A stretch of 64,000 bases of DNA from Fontisphaera persica (lineage in GTDB: Bacteria > Verrucomicrobiota > Verrucomicrobiia > Limisphaerales > Fontisphaeraceae), in NCBI RefSeq assembly GCF_024832785.1, contig NZ_CP116615.1:1302001-1366000 (forward strand), in the 5' to 3' direction. Within the stretch, counting starts at the first letter, position 1, and every line of letters begins with the position of its first letter. The notes under the pieces were generated by a model. The model ran no database searches. It was not told the origin of the DNA and saw only the letters and a program-made list of their open reading frames with translations. The position numbers were made by a program, and so were the translations under genes. This document shows positions 8,182 through 17,910 of the stretch, in pieces.

Positions 8182-8910
8182 TCAGCGGCGGCCTTCATAC
8201 CAGATGCCACAATGCTGGCGAGTACGGCAAAGGCGCGTGCCCATGTAGAGGGAGCGGCCAATGAAGCGCAAATGGTCGCCCAGCGTATAGAGGTGGGTTT
8301 TTCGTCCGGAGGTCAGCAAGGGATGCCGGCTGAGGATGGTGACTTGAAGATGATGCTGGCGCGCCCAGCGTTTGAGCCGGCGGCTGAAGTCAATTTCCTC
8401 TGAAACAAAGAGTGTTTCATCAAAACCGCCCAGCTCATGAAAGGCCTCCGCGCGGCAAAATAAAAAAGAGCCAGGCGCCCAGCGCAAGGCGCGGCTCCAT
8501 AGATTCCAAAACTTTACGGCCCAATGCCCCCATGGAGCCGAGGCATCAAATTGCAACAAGGCGCCCCCGCCGGCCGCAGCGCCCTTTTCCATGACCTCCG
8601 CGACTTCGGCCAGCAAACCAGGGGAGGGACGGGAGTCGGCATCCATGAAAACCAACCATGCGCCACGCGCAGCGCGAGCGCCCGTATTGCGCGCTCGGGC
8701 AATTTGATTCACGGGTTCAAATACCACGCGGGCGCCTGCCTCCGCTGCAATTTGGGCCGTAAGATCTGAGGAATTGTTATCGCAAACAATGATTTCCCAT
8801 GGCCAACCTCGCTGACCCCATGAAGTTTCCGCCGCTGACTTAAGGGCCAGCAAAGTACCGGGCAACAGCTTCTCTTCGTTGAATGCCGGTATGACAACAG
8901 AGACCTTCAC
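8182..8910 (-). CDS. Family 2 glycosyltransferase
   Basis: A 242-residue GT-A fold glycosyltransferase starting at GTG. VSVVIPAFNEEKLLPGTL is the nucleotide-sugar binding start of family 2. The DXD-type metal site is FMDADSRP, and FVSEEIDFSRRLKRW is the usual acceptor/catalytic region (ED-type motif). There are no clear transmembrane helices. Donor and acceptor cannot be deduced. The gene lies between the DUF2249 gene and a small membrane protein on the same strand, with gaps of 73 and 39 bases. It could act on an extracellular glycan or a lipid-linked sugar. Confidence 0.88.
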   Translation of the reverse strand: MKVSVVIPAFNEEKLLPGTLLALKSAAETSWGQRGWPWEIIVCDNNSSDLTAQIAAEAGARVVFEPVNQIARARNTGARAARGAWLVFMDADSRPSPGLLAEVAEVMEKGAAAGGGALLQFDASAPWGHWAVKFWNLWSRALRWAPGSFLFCRAEAFHELGGFDETLFVSEEIDFSRRLKRWARQHHLQVTILSRHPLLTSGRKTHLYTLGDHLRFIGRSLYMGTRLCRTRQHCGIWYEGRR

Positions 8911-8949
8911 AGTCTGAGAGGCGCGGGAATACCAAAGGCCGCGCGCGGA

Positions 8950-9213
8950 CTACTTCAATTCCTTGCGCAGCATTTTGAGGGTGGGATAGTTGTCCAAACG
9001 GATGGAAAACGGCAGGTAAATCAGTATCCCCACCAAGGGGAGGGCGGTGATAATAATAATCCAGAAGAGACGCTGGCGGCGGGTGAACCCCTGAGCATTC
9101 AAGCTGGACAGGGTGCAAATCGTCAAGGCCAGCCAGATGATGAACATGCAGGCAGCGATTTGCAGATTCCACTTGGGATCGCTGAAACTAAAACGGTTCA
9201 GGATGTCACCCAT
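8950..9213 (-). CDS. Small two-helix membrane protein, PLDc_N-like
   Basis: About 87 residues with two predicted transmembrane helices (MFIIWLALTICTLSSL and LFWIIIITALPLVGILIYLPF). The second helix with the LPLVGILIY pattern resembles the PLDc_N phospholipase-D N-terminal membrane module, but there is no catalytic domain. The ATG at 9213 is preferred over the GTG two codons upstream. Function is unknown. It precedes the glycosyltransferase on the same strand and may be co-transcribed with it. Confidence 0.65.
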   Translation of the reverse strand: MGDILNRFSFSDPKWNLQIAACMFIIWLALTICTLSSLNAQGFTRRQRLFWIIIITALPLVGILIYLPFSIRLDNYPTLKMLRKELK

Positions 9214-9349
9214 ACCCACTCAAGATAACCGGGCATAGACCGGCTGGCAAGCGTGCATCTCGCCATAATGCGCCGCCCTCAGCCATTATGTGGATGCATC
9301 CGCCATGCTTGCGTCAGTCCGTACCGCAAGAAGTGGACGGAAAGTCCAA

Positions 9350-12322
9350 TCATGTCGGCGATAAGCTGGCATTCGCAGGGGCGGGGGCCAGTGGCTTTTC
9401 CAAAACTTCGCGAATGATGTTGGTTAACTTGGAAATGGTATAGGGCTTGGGCAGGATGGCGAAAACCCCGCCAATCATTTTTTCCCATTCGGCCAGCTCG
9501 ACGCTGTAGCCCGTGGAAAAAATGACGCGCAAGTCCGGCTTCTCTGCACGGAGCGTTTGCACCAGCTCCAAGCCGCTCATTTGGCCGGGCAAAACCATGT
9601 CGCTGAACACCAGGGCAATCTGGTCTTTGCTCAGATTCCAAATCTGCAGGGCTTCATGGGCATGCTCAGCTTCAAGGATTTGATAACCGGCCCGGCGCAG
9701 GCAGTTGGCCAGACCTCTCCGGACGGCGGGTTCATCTTCGACAACCAGAATCGTTTCCGACCCCCTGACAATGGCAGGGGAAGCTGGTGGGCTCGCGGTG
9801 ACCGCATTTTCTGGAGCCGCCAAAGGCAAATACACAGCAAAAGTAGTCCCCTTGCCCACTTCACTACGGACTTCGACCCAGCCTCCATGCTGTTTGACGA
9901 TGCCTTCCACCGTTGCCAATCCCAATCCAGTGCCTTTACCCGGCTCTTTGGTGGTGAAGAAGGGATCAAAAATCCGGGCCATGATTTCCGGCGGCATGCC
10001 ACAGCCAGTGTCCGTGACGGTCACCACCGCAAAACATCCCGGCCTGCCTTGGGGATGTTCACCGAGGTCAGGCTCCGCCATTTGCTGCTTGCTTACGGCA
10101 ATGTGCAGATGCCCTCCTTTGGGCATGGCATCCCGGGAATTGACGGCCAAGTTTAATAATACTTGTCCCAACAGGCTGACATCGGCATGCAGCCACAGCG
10201 GTTCAGGCGCAGGAGTAAAGGTAATTTCAATATTTTCCCCCACTGTCCGGCGCAAAAGCTTCTGCATATCCATGACGCAGCCATTCAAATCCACGGATTT
10301 TTTCTCCATGGGGGAACGTCGGCTATACAGCAGCAATTGCCGGGTGAGATTGGCTGCACGTTCCGCCAACTGATTCAATTCGGTAATGGCATTCCGCACG
10401 GGTGGCGACAGACTCTCTTCTTCGAGCAATTCCTGGTAGTGCAGCATCATCGCGGAAAGGATATTATTGAAGTCGTGGGCAACGCCGCCGGCAAGCTGGC
10501 CAATGGCCTCAATTGTCTGCGCCTGAAACAATTGTTGTTGTAAATGATCCCGCTCGATTTCCACCCGGATGCGCTGGGTTACATCACTCAGACAGACCAG
10601 CAGACGCTGCTGGCCGTCAACCTCCACCCGGCAGACATTGCCTTGCAGATGAAGGGGTTCTTGGGGTGATTTACCGGCCAGTTGCAATTGACATTCCACC
10701 TCCGTACAGCATTGGCGGGATGCCAGGAGTTCCTGGAGACTGATGCGCAAGTGGCATTGCAGGCAGACTTCCGCCGAGCCGCAGCCGTTAGGCGCTGTAA
10801 CAGCATGCACACACTTGATCAAATCCCCCACACTTCCTTTGAAACAGGCGTTCCAGTGAGTATCGGTAGCCCCGCCCAGTCGGCGCGCCGCACGATTAGC
10901 TCGCAGTGTTTGCAATTTCTCATCCAGCAACAGCATGATCATGGGTGCCTGCTCGTAAACGGCTTCCAACTCCCGCTGGGTGGCTTGCAGGCGGCGTTCT
11001 ATATGGCGCTGCGCGGTGATGTCCAATACGATGCCTTCCAGAAATATGGGCTTGCCTTTCTCATCATAATGCGCGCGCCCTTTCTCAAAAACATGGCGGA
11101 TTCCTCCGTCGGGACGAACTATGCGGTAAGTGGCCTCATAAGGCTGGTGAGCGCCGACCGCCTCTTCCACTATGCGGTCCAGTTCCGCCAGGTCCTCCGG
11201 ATGCACCATGTCGGCGTAGGTTAGTTTGCCATCGGTGAATTCGGTTGGCGGGCGACCAGTAATGGCTTCGGAGCCTTCGCTGAAAAAATGCACCCGCCAA
11301 GGCGCGTGAACATCGCACTGATAAACCCCACCGGGGATATTGGCCAAAAGGGTTTGGAGCTGCCGTTCGCGCTCTTCCAACAGCTTGGCCATTTGAAGCT
11401 GGCGCCGTTCGGCCTGCAGTCGCTTCAGGGCAAAACTCATGTCTGCCGCCACTTCCTCGAGCAAGGCAATTTCACGCTCCGTAAAGGCATCGGGAGCGAA
11501 GCTGCAGACCGTCAAAGCCCCCCAAATCCCGGAGGTATCGTACAGGGGAAAAGAAGCGCAACTGGTGATTTGATGGTGCTCAATAATATGTTTCCAGGGC
11601 GCCAGGCGAGGGTCAGCGACATCCAGGCGCGACACCACGGGTTGCTGAGTGCGAATGGCGGTGCCAGTAGGCCCCAGTCCCTCGGGCCGTTCGTCGGCAT
11701 AGACAATGATTTCTTCTTTATCAACAGGATGCAGTCCATAGGCCGCTACCGGTCTCACTTGCTGGGTCTGTGCGTCCAATTTTCCCACCCAAGCCAGGCA
11801 AAACCCACCCTTTTCGATGGCTGCCCGGCAGCAGGTTTCCAACATCTCCTCCTCGGTTTGGGAGCGCACCACGGTCTGATTCACCATGCTCAGCGTGGCA
11901 TAAAGATGACTGAGCCGGTGGGCTTCGATTTCCTTTTCTTTGCGCAGCGTAATGTCCGTGGCCACCGTGGCAAACTGCCCGGGACTGGGACAGAAAACGG
12001 AAATCAGGAAGTACTTGCGCATGGGCGCGTAGTACGTCTCAAATTGTTCAGCAATGCCGGACTGGGCCACGCGCGCATAAATGTCGAGATAAGGAGGGGG
12101 GGATTGCTGATAAACCGCGGAAGCTAATTTGCCGTTGGCCTTTTCCCAGGTTATCCCCGTCACATGGGTGAAGGCGGGGTTGGTGTCCAGAATGCGGTAA
12201 TCCACAGGGGCGCCCGCCTCGTCGCACACCAATTCGTGCAGCGCCACGATTTCGGTCATGTGCTCGTGCAATAACTCGATTCCTTTGGACAAGGAGCGCT
12301 TGTACGAATGGTCTGGTTTCAT
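9350..12322 (-). CDS. PAS-GAF-PAS-PAS hybrid histidine kinase with C-terminal receiver
   Basis: A 990-residue soluble sensory kinase. Order: PAS (about 20-130), GAF (about 145-310), PAS/PAC (about 325-450; ends EGIVLDITAQRHIERRL), a third PAS (about 460-590) with a four-cysteine insertion (CFKGSVGDLIKC...CGSAEVCLQCHLR), HisKA with the phospho-acceptor His about 616 in VAHDFNN, an HATPase with TDTGCGMP and GKGTGLGL motifs, and a receiver with the acceptor Asp about 908 (FSDMVLPG). There are no transmembrane helices, so the signal is cytosolic. No DNA-binding response regulator is adjacent; phosphotransfer probably goes to an internal receiver first. The cysteine cluster may bind metal or sense redox. 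Confidence 0.92.
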   Translation of the reverse strand: MKPDHSYKRSLSKGIELLHEHMTEIVALHELVCDEAGAPVDYRILDTNPAFTHVTGITWEKANGKLASAVYQQSPPPYLDIYARVAQSGIAEQFETYYAPMRKYFLISVFCPSPGQFATVATDITLRKEKEIEAHRLSHLYATLSMVNQTVVRSQTEEEMLETCCRAAIEKGGFCLAWVGKLDAQTQQVRPVAAYGLHPVDKEEIIVYADERPEGLGPTGTAIRTQQPVVSRLDVADPRLAPWKHIIEHHQITSCASFPLYDTSGIWGALTVCSFAPDAFTEREIALLEEVAADMSFALKRLQAERRQLQMAKLLEERERQLQTLLANIPGGVYQCDVHAPWRVHFFSEGSEAITGRPPTEFTDGKLTYADMVHPEDLAELDRIVEEAVGAHQPYEATYRIVRPDGGIRHVFEKGRAHYDEKGKPIFLEGIVLDITAQRHIERRLQATQRELEAVYEQAPMIMLLLDEKLQTLRANRAARRLGGATDTHWNACFKGSVGDLIKCVHAVTAPNGCGSAEVCLQCHLRISLQELLASRQCCTEVECQLQLAGKSPQEPLHLQGNVCRVEVDGQQRLLVCLSDVTQRIRVEIERDHLQQQLFQAQTIEAIGQLAGGVAHDFNNILSAMMLHYQELLEEESLSPPVRNAITELNQLAERAANLTRQLLLYSRRSPMEKKSVDLNGCVMDMQKLLRRTVGENIEITFTPAPEPLWLHADVSLLGQVLLNLAVNSRDAMPKGGHLHIAVSKQQMAEPDLGEHPQGRPGCFAVVTVTDTGCGMPPEIMARIFDPFFTTKEPGKGTGLGLATVEGIVKQHGGWVEVRSEVGKGTTFAVYLPLAAPENAVTASPPASPAIVRGSETILVVEDEPAVRRGLANCLRRAGYQILEAEHAHEALQIWNLSKDQIALVFSDMVLPGQMSGLELVQTLRAEKPDLRVIFSTGYSVELAEWEKMIGGVFAILPKPYTISKLTNIIREVLEKPLAPAPANASLSPT

Positions 12323-12491
12323 GGCGGCGGTGCAATGCTTAAGACTGCAACCAGCGCCCCCTTACTCCGCTGTTGCAGGTACTTTAACACTGCTTGAAAT
12401 ATATCGGATTTTTGCCAAAAAAATCAAATGTTTTTTAGGTCAAAACGGTTGCAGCCCGGTCAGGATTTAGCTAGGTTGCGCGCGTGCCCGT

Positions 12492-14771
12492 ATGAGCAAT
12501 TCAGGCAGCCAAGATTCAACGTCCGGTGAATCTCCCGCTTTCACACCTTATCTTCCACCGCAAGCACGGCTGCCGGAATTGACGCTGCGTGCGGTAATTA
12601 CCGGCGCCGTGCTGGGCCTGTTATTTGGCGCCTCTTCGCTATACCTCGTTTTGAAAGTGGGCTTGACGGTCAGCGCCTCCATTCCTGTGGCGGTAGTCTC
12701 TATTGCCTTATTCCGCATGTACGCAAAGGCGGGGGGACGCGACGCCACGATTTTGGAGCACAACCTCATTCAAACAGGCGGATCGGCCGGAGAGTCCATC
12801 GCGTTTGGACTGGGCGTCACCATGCCGGCGATCATGATTCTGGGTTTTGACCTGGAAATTGGCCGGGTGATGTTGGTGGCAGTCTTGGGCGGGTTGTTGG
12901 GAATACTGATGATGATCCCGCTGCGCCGGGCGTTGATCGTGCAGCAACATGGGCGGTTAAAATACCCCGAGGGCACAGCGTGCGCCGAGGTGCTCAAGGC
13001 CGGAGCCTCGGAAGAGTCGCGACGGGCGGCCGCCGCCGCGGGACATGAAAGCCATGCCCAGGCCGCGCTTAGCGCGCACACCATCTTCACCGGCTTTGGC
13101 ATTGGTCTATTATACAAAACGGTCATGCTGGCTTTGAAAGGGTGGAAGGACATCCCAGGGGTGGTGTTTGGCGGGCCTTTCAAGGGAGGGTCTGTGGGCG
13201 TGGAGGTTTCCCCAGAATTGCTGGGCGTGGGATATGTCATCGGGCCGCGGATAGCGGCCGTGCTATGTGCGGGGGGCATGTTGTCCTACCTCCTGCTGAT
13301 TCCTTTAATTAAATTTTTCGGGGAAGGGTTGAGCGCGCCATTGGCGCCGGGGAAAATTCCCATCAGCCAGATGACGCCCACCCAGGTGCGGCAGGATTAT
13401 ATTCTTTACATCGGTGCCGGAGCGGTAGCGGCCGGCGGCATCATCAGCCTCTTGCGCTCGCTGCCCATGCTATGGCACGGACTGAAGAGCGGACTGGCGG
13501 ATTTGCAGGCCGCGGGTGGCCCCACCGGCACCGTGCCGCGCACGGAGCAGGATTTGTCCATGCACTTCGTGTTGGGCGGAATTGTGCTGTTGGTGCTGGC
13601 GATTTTGTTCTCGCCTTCGCTGCACATGAATCTTCTGGGGGCGTTATTGATTGTAGTTTTCGGTTTCCTATTTGTCACCGTATCCTCCCGGTTAACCGGT
13701 GAAATCGGCTCGTCCTCCAATCCCATTTCCGGGATGACCGTGGCCACGCTGTTGCTGACGTGCCTGATATTCCTGCTGATGGGATGGACGGGCGGCACGT
13801 ATTTCGTTACGGCGCTTTCAGTGGGGGCCATTGTTTGCATTGCGGCCTCCAATGGCGGCACCACCTCCCAGGATTTGAAGACCGGCTTTCTGGTGGGAGC
13901 CACCCCCAAATATCAACAAATCGCGATTCTGGTGGGAGCCCTGGTCTCGGCTCTGGCATTGGGGCCCATATTGCTGAAACTTAATGAGGCCGCCACGGTG
14001 TATGTGCCCGCCGCAGAGGTGGCGCCAGGCTTGCGGACGGATGTCAGCCTCTTGCTGGATCGGGAAACATTGCGCGGGCCGCAAGCGCGTGAGGACCAGC
14101 GCGCATATTTCGTATGGCACAAGACTGACGCCACCAACGGCCCACCGGGGAAGTACCTGGTGGACGAGCAGGGACGGGCAGTTTATCTGGTGGATCCGGG
14201 GGTGAATGGCCATTACTCCAAGCGGCCTGATGGCACCGAAGTGCGTAAGTTTGACGCTCCCAAGGCCGTCCTCATGTCTTACATCATTAAAGGCATACTG
14301 GACCGCCAGTTGCCCTGGGCCCTGGTTTTGTTTGGAGTCATGATTGCCTTGATTCTAGAAATGGCTGGCGTGCCCTCGCTGGCATTTGCGGTGGGGGTAT
14401 ATCTGCCCATTTCTTCTTCCGCGCCGATTTTGGCGGGTGGCGTGGTACGCTGGCTGGTGGACCGGCAAATGCGCAGCCGGCTGCGCCCGGCCAATTTATC
14501 CGAGGCAGAACTGGCGGCGGAAAGTGACAAGAGTCCCGGGGTGCTTATGGCTTCGGGTTACATTGCAGGGGGTGCCATTGCGGGGACCTTGATTGCCTTT
14601 TATGCCGGTTTCTTTGACCGGGTGGAGCAGGCCATCACCCGCTGGGCCGAGACTCACAATCCCATGTATGCCGGGCCGCTGGCGGATTTGCTTTCGCTGA
14701 TTCCTTTTTTGGTCTTGGCCCTGGTGCTTTGGCAGGCAGGACGCCGCCCGCCGATGCCTGTCAAAGCTTGA
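12492..14771 (+). CDS. OPT family oligopeptide/metal-chelate transporter
   Basis: A 759-residue polytopic membrane protein of the OPT superfamily, which moves small peptides or metal-siderophore-type complexes. The N-terminal half holds LTLRAVITGAVLGLLFGASSLYLVLKVGLTVSASIPVAV, typical of the first helices. Conserved stretches include EHNLIQTGGSAGESIAFGLG and PEGTACAEVLKAG. A hydrophilic loop of about 100 residues (about 510-600) precedes the last helices (KAVLMSYIIKGILDRQLPWALVLFGVM). Divergent from the histidine kinase with a 169-base gap that must hold both promoters. The last 11 bases overlap the end of the convergent phosphohexomutase gene. Confidence 0.9.
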   Translation: MSNSGSQDSTSGESPAFTPYLPPQARLPELTLRAVITGAVLGLLFGASSLYLVLKVGLTVSASIPVAVVSIALFRMYAKAGGRDATILEHNLIQTGGSAGESIAFGLGVTMPAIMILGFDLEIGRVMLVAVLGGLLGILMMIPLRRALIVQQHGRLKYPEGTACAEVLKAGASEESRRAAAAAGHESHAQAALSAHTIFTGFGIGLLYKTVMLALKGWKDIPGVVFGGPFKGGSVGVEVSPELLGVGYVIGPRIAAVLCAGGMLSYLLLIPLIKFFGEGLSAPLAPGKIPISQMTPTQVRQDYILYIGAGAVAAGGIISLLRSLPMLWHGLKSGLADLQAAGGPTGTVPRTEQDLSMHFVLGGIVLLVLAILFSPSLHMNLLGALLIVVFGFLFVTVSSRLTGEIGSSSNPISGMTVATLLLTCLIFLLMGWTGGTYFVTALSVGAIVCIAASNGGTTSQDLKTGFLVGATPKYQQIAILVGALVSALALGPILLKLNEAATVYVPAAEVAPGLRTDVSLLLDRETLRGPQAREDQRAYFVWHKTDATNGPPGKYLVDEQGRAVYLVDPGVNGHYSKRPDGTEVRKFDAPKAVLMSYIIKGILDRQLPWALVLFGVMIALILEMAGVPSLAFAVGVYLPISSSAPILAGGVVRWLVDRQMRSRLRPANLSEAELAAESDKSPGVLMASGYIAGGAIAGTLIAFYAGFFDRVEQAITRWAETHNPMYAGPLADLLSLIPFLVLALVLWQAGRRPPMPVKA

Positions 14772-16197
14772 GCAAAGCACGGCAGGCGGATTCAAGCCGC
14801 TTTTGACGCGCCGCGCTGCGGGCTTCAATATAGCAACGGAATAAAGGCTCGGTGCCGCTGGGGCGGAATGCCACCCATTCACCGTCCGGGAGCAGGAATT
14901 TGTAACCGTCCAGTGTGATAACCTTTTGCACCCGGCTGGCGCCGATTTTTTCCAAACCTGAACCCAGTTTCTGGAGCAGGGCCTCGCGGGCTTCAGGTTG
15001 CACGCGAATGTTGATGCGGGTGGTGTGAAATTCGCCGAATTGGCGGTCAAACATTTTCAGGATTTGTCCAAGCGACCGGCCTTCTACCGCCACCAGCTCG
15101 GCCATGAGCAGGCAGGCCAGTATGCCGTCCTTTTCCGGCACATGCCCCTGGACGCTCAGGCCGCCGGATTCCTCGCCGCCGACAATGATAGGTTCGCTTT
15201 CCATCAAAGCGCCGATGTATTTGAAGCCCACCGGGGTCTCATGGAGCTTGACCCCGAGCCACTGGGCCACGGCATCCACCTGGTGGCTGGTGGGCACCGT
15301 CCGCACCACCGCGCCCTCCCAACCGCGGTTTTTCTTGAGGTGATAAAGAGCCAGGGCCAGCACCTGATTTGGGGTGAGCCATTGCCCGCTTTTGTCCACA
15401 ATGCCGAAGCGGTCAGCGTCTCCGTCCAAGCCCAGACCCAATTGAGCTTTTCCACGGCGAATAAAAGCACTGACTTCGGCCATGCCGGCGGCGTCCGCCT
15501 CGGGGTGATGGCCGCCAAACAGCGGGTTTAATTCATCATGAAAAACCGTGACTTCCGCCCCCGCCTCCTGCAACAGCGTGTCCAGATAACCGTGGCCGGT
15601 GCCGTAGCGCAGCTCCACGGCCACTTTGAGCTTGGCCTTGCGGAGTGCTTTGAAATCAATGAGCCGGTGGATTTGCTCAAAATAATCGGGCTTTGGGTCC
15701 AGCGTCTTGCATTGAAAGGTGCCCAGGGGAGCGGGCTTGAAGGACCAGCCGTCCTTTTGCCGGCGCGCGATGGCTTCTTCGATTTGACGGGTGGTTTCCG
15801 GCGGGGCAGGAGCCCCTTTGTAATTGGAGAATTTCAAGCCCTGGTATTCGGCCGGGTTGTGGCTGGCCGTCAGGTTGATGCCGCCCAAAAGTTTGCGGCG
15901 CCGGATGGTATGAGCAATCACCGGCGTAGGGGTATCCCGGTTGCAAAGCAGAGGAGTGAATCCGTTGGCCGCCAAGACTTCGGCGACCGCGAGGGAAAAA
16001 TCGCGCCCGAGAAAACGGGTGTCATGGCCCACCACCAACTGGGGTTTGCGGGAGGCCAGCGGTGATGCCGGCTGTTGGCGTTCTGCGGCCAGGTAATCCG
16101 CAATGCCTTGCGTGGCCAGATAGACATTATCAAAAGTGAAATCGCGCGCAATGAGACCGCGCCAGCCGGAGGTGCCAAACTTGATGGTCGTGCTCAT
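14761..16197 (-). CDS. Phosphoglucomutase / phosphomannomutase family (alpha-D-phosphohexomutase)
   Basis: A 478-residue alpha-D-phosphohexomutase that interconverts the 1- and 6-phosphates of hexoses. The four family signatures are present: the phosphoserine loop LTASHNP, the magnesium loop GLDGDADRFG, the sugar-specificity loop GGEESGG, and the phosphate-binding loop FRPSGTEP. The N-terminus MSTTIKFGTSGWRGLIARDF is typical. Substrate preference (glucose or mannose) cannot be read. It follows nuoA on the same strand after 81 bases and ends 11 bases inside the OPT transporter gene. Confidence 0.93.
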   Translation of the reverse strand: MSTTIKFGTSGWRGLIARDFTFDNVYLATQGIADYLAAERQQPASPLASRKPQLVVGHDTRFLGRDFSLAVAEVLAANGFTPLLCNRDTPTPVIAHTIRRRKLLGGINLTASHNPAEYQGLKFSNYKGAPAPPETTRQIEEAIARRQKDGWSFKPAPLGTFQCKTLDPKPDYFEQIHRLIDFKALRKAKLKVAVELRYGTGHGYLDTLLQEAGAEVTVFHDELNPLFGGHHPEADAAGMAEVSAFIRRGKAQLGLGLDGDADRFGIVDKSGQWLTPNQVLALALYHLKKNRGWEGAVVRTVPTSHQVDAVAQWLGVKLHETPVGFKYIGALMESEPIIVGGEESGGLSVQGHVPEKDGILACLLMAELVAVEGRSLGQILKMFDRQFGEFHTTRINIRVQPEAREALLQKLGSGLEKIGASRVQKVITLDGYKFLLPDGEWVAFRPSGTEPLFRCYIEARSAARQKRLESACRALLKL

Positions 16198-16278
16198 AAA
16201 ATGACGAAGGACTGCCTTGCAGCGAACAATCTCGAATCGTGAGTAAAGCCGTTATGTCGCCGAACAGGCATGCTTCCG

Positions 16279-16677
16279 CTATTCCCGCCAGTTAAAACCG
16301 CCTTTCTTTAACTCGTAGAAAAAGCCGAAAAACAAAAGCCCCAGAAAGGGCAGCATGGCAAATAAAATGAGATTCCGGGTGGCGGGGTCCTGAAGCATTT
16401 CCCGATACACCACCGCCCAGGGGTAGAGAAACACGACTTCAATGTCGAAGAGAATGAACAGCAGCGCCACGAGGTAAAATTTGACGGTGAGGCGGGTGCT
16501 ATGGCCGGTGGAGGGAATCATGCCGCACTCGTAGGGGATGTCTTTGCTGGGAGCGCGGTGCAGGCGAAAGCGGTTGGCCAGCCGGCCGGCCACCACGGAG
16601 CCAATCAACATGAAGGCCGTAAAAGCCACGGCCAGCAAGAGCAACATGAGCACCGGCAAATATTGTTCCAATTGCAT
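16279..16677 (-). CDS. nuoA: NADH-quinone oxidoreductase subunit A
   Basis: A 132-residue subunit of respiratory complex I with three transmembrane helices. The loop RAPSKDIPYECGMIPSTGHSTRLTVKFYLVALLFILFDIEVVFLYPWAV is diagnostic, including the ECG motif and the FDIEVVFLYPWA helix. NuoA is normally the first gene of a long nuo operon. Here the next downstream gene on the same strand is a phosphohexomutase and the preceding one is dgt, so the gene is separated from nuoB-nuoN. Whether the other subunits are elsewhere on the chromosome cannot be told from this window. Confidence 0.96.
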   Translation of the reverse strand: MQLEQYLPVLMLLLLAVAFTAFMLIGSVVAGRLANRFRLHRAPSKDIPYECGMIPSTGHSTRLTVKFYLVALLFILFDIEVVFLYPWAVVYREMLQDPATRNLILFAMLPFLGLLFFGFFYELKKGGFNWRE

Positions 16678-16713
16678 ACCGCCAATGTAAAAGCGTCTGG
16701 AGTGGGCGCAAGC

Positions 16714-17892
16714 CTAATCCTGCGGCCTGGCCGAGGTTGGCCGGCCTTGCAGGCGATGCTCATAATCGAGGAGCGCATAACGGTCCGTCATGCCGCTCAA
16801 GTAATCACAAATCGCCCGGGGCCAGCCGTCCACGGCGGCCCGTTTGCGGCTTTGCTCGCCGATTTCCTGCGGATGCTGCAGGTAGTACCGAAATAACTCC
16901 GCCAGCATTTTCACCGCCCGGCGGTTGGGCTGGTGTACGACGGGATTGTAGTAAAGGTTGCGGTACAAATAGCGCCGCAGCTCGCGGTTCTGGCGATGCC
17001 GCGCCGGACTGTAACGAATGAGGGGGTGCCGGCAGGCGCGGGCGTCATCCGCCGTTTGCAGACGGGCCGCAGCGATGCAGGCGGCGGAGGTGGTGACAAC
17101 ATCCCGCACCTGCAAATCAATGACACAGCGAATGATAAAAAAACGGCGGCACTCGTCGGGCAATTGGCCATGGGCACGCTTTACTTGCCGGGCGGCCAGC
17201 GCAAATAATTCCACCTCGCGCATGAGGGCCTTTTCCTGCAACAAGCCGCTTTCCAGCCCATCGTCCAAATCATGGCTGTAATAGGCTATTTCATCGGCCA
17301 GATTGGCCACTTGGGCCTCCAGACTGCCCCAGCCCCGGGAAAATTCAGCCGCGTTTTTATCGTCGGCTTTTTCCGGCGAATGGCAAACCAGCCCTTCGCG
17401 CACTTCCCAGGTCAGATTCAGGCCGGGAAATTGCGGGTACTTTTGTTCCAATTCCTCGACGATGCGCAGACTTTGGCGGTTGTGTTCAAAACCACCATGT
17501 TCGCGCATCAGCCGATTGAGGACGGTTTCGCCCTTGTGGCCAAAGGGGGGATGCCCCAGGTCATGGGCCAGCGCAATGGTTTCCGCCAAATCCTCATTCA
17601 GGCGCAAGGCGCGGGCAATGTTGCGGGCGATGGCGGCAACTTCCATGGTATGCGTAAGCCGCGTGCGCAGGTGGTCGCCGGTGCCATTGAGAAAAACCTG
17701 GGTTTTACCTTCCAGGCGGCGGAAGGCACGGCTATGGACCACGCGGTCACGGTCACGCTGAAAATGGGTGCGCCATTCAGGCGGAGGCTCCGGATGCCGG
17801 CGCCCGCGGGTTTGGCAACTAAACTGGGCGTACGGGGCCAGGGTAAGCCGTTCCATGGCCTCCAGTTGATCCCGCGTGCGCAACGCGCTCAT
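16714..17892 (-). CDS. dgt: Deoxyguanosinetriphosphate triphosphohydrolase-like HD protein
   Basis: A 392-residue HD-domain dNTPase of the Dgt family, which removes triphosphate from dGTP and other dNTPs. FSCQTRGRRHPEPPPEWRTHFQRDRDRVVHSRAFRRLEGKTQVF is the family N-terminus. The HD metal site is in TRLTHTMEVAAIARNIAR and IALAHDLGHPPFGHKGE. The C-terminal helical domain (RAICDYLSGMTDRYAL) is complete. It lies 18 bases after ispH and 36 bases before nuoA on the same strand, suggesting one transcript. Confidence 0.94.
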   Translation of the reverse strand: MSALRTRDQLEAMERLTLAPYAQFSCQTRGRRHPEPPPEWRTHFQRDRDRVVHSRAFRRLEGKTQVFLNGTGDHLRTRLTHTMEVAAIARNIARALRLNEDLAETIALAHDLGHPPFGHKGETVLNRLMREHGGFEHNRQSLRIVEELEQKYPQFPGLNLTWEVREGLVCHSPEKADDKNAAEFSRGWGSLEAQVANLADEIAYYSHDLDDGLESGLLQEKALMREVELFALAARQVKRAHGQLPDECRRFFIIRCVIDLQVRDVVTTSAACIAAARLQTADDARACRHPLIRYSPARHRQNRELRRYLYRNLYYNPVVHQPNRRAVKMLAELFRYYLQHPQEIGEQSRKRAAVDGWPRAICDYLSGMTDRYALLDYEHRLQGRPTSARPQD

Positions 17893-17910
17893 AGGGGCGC
17901 TTTTCCTTCA

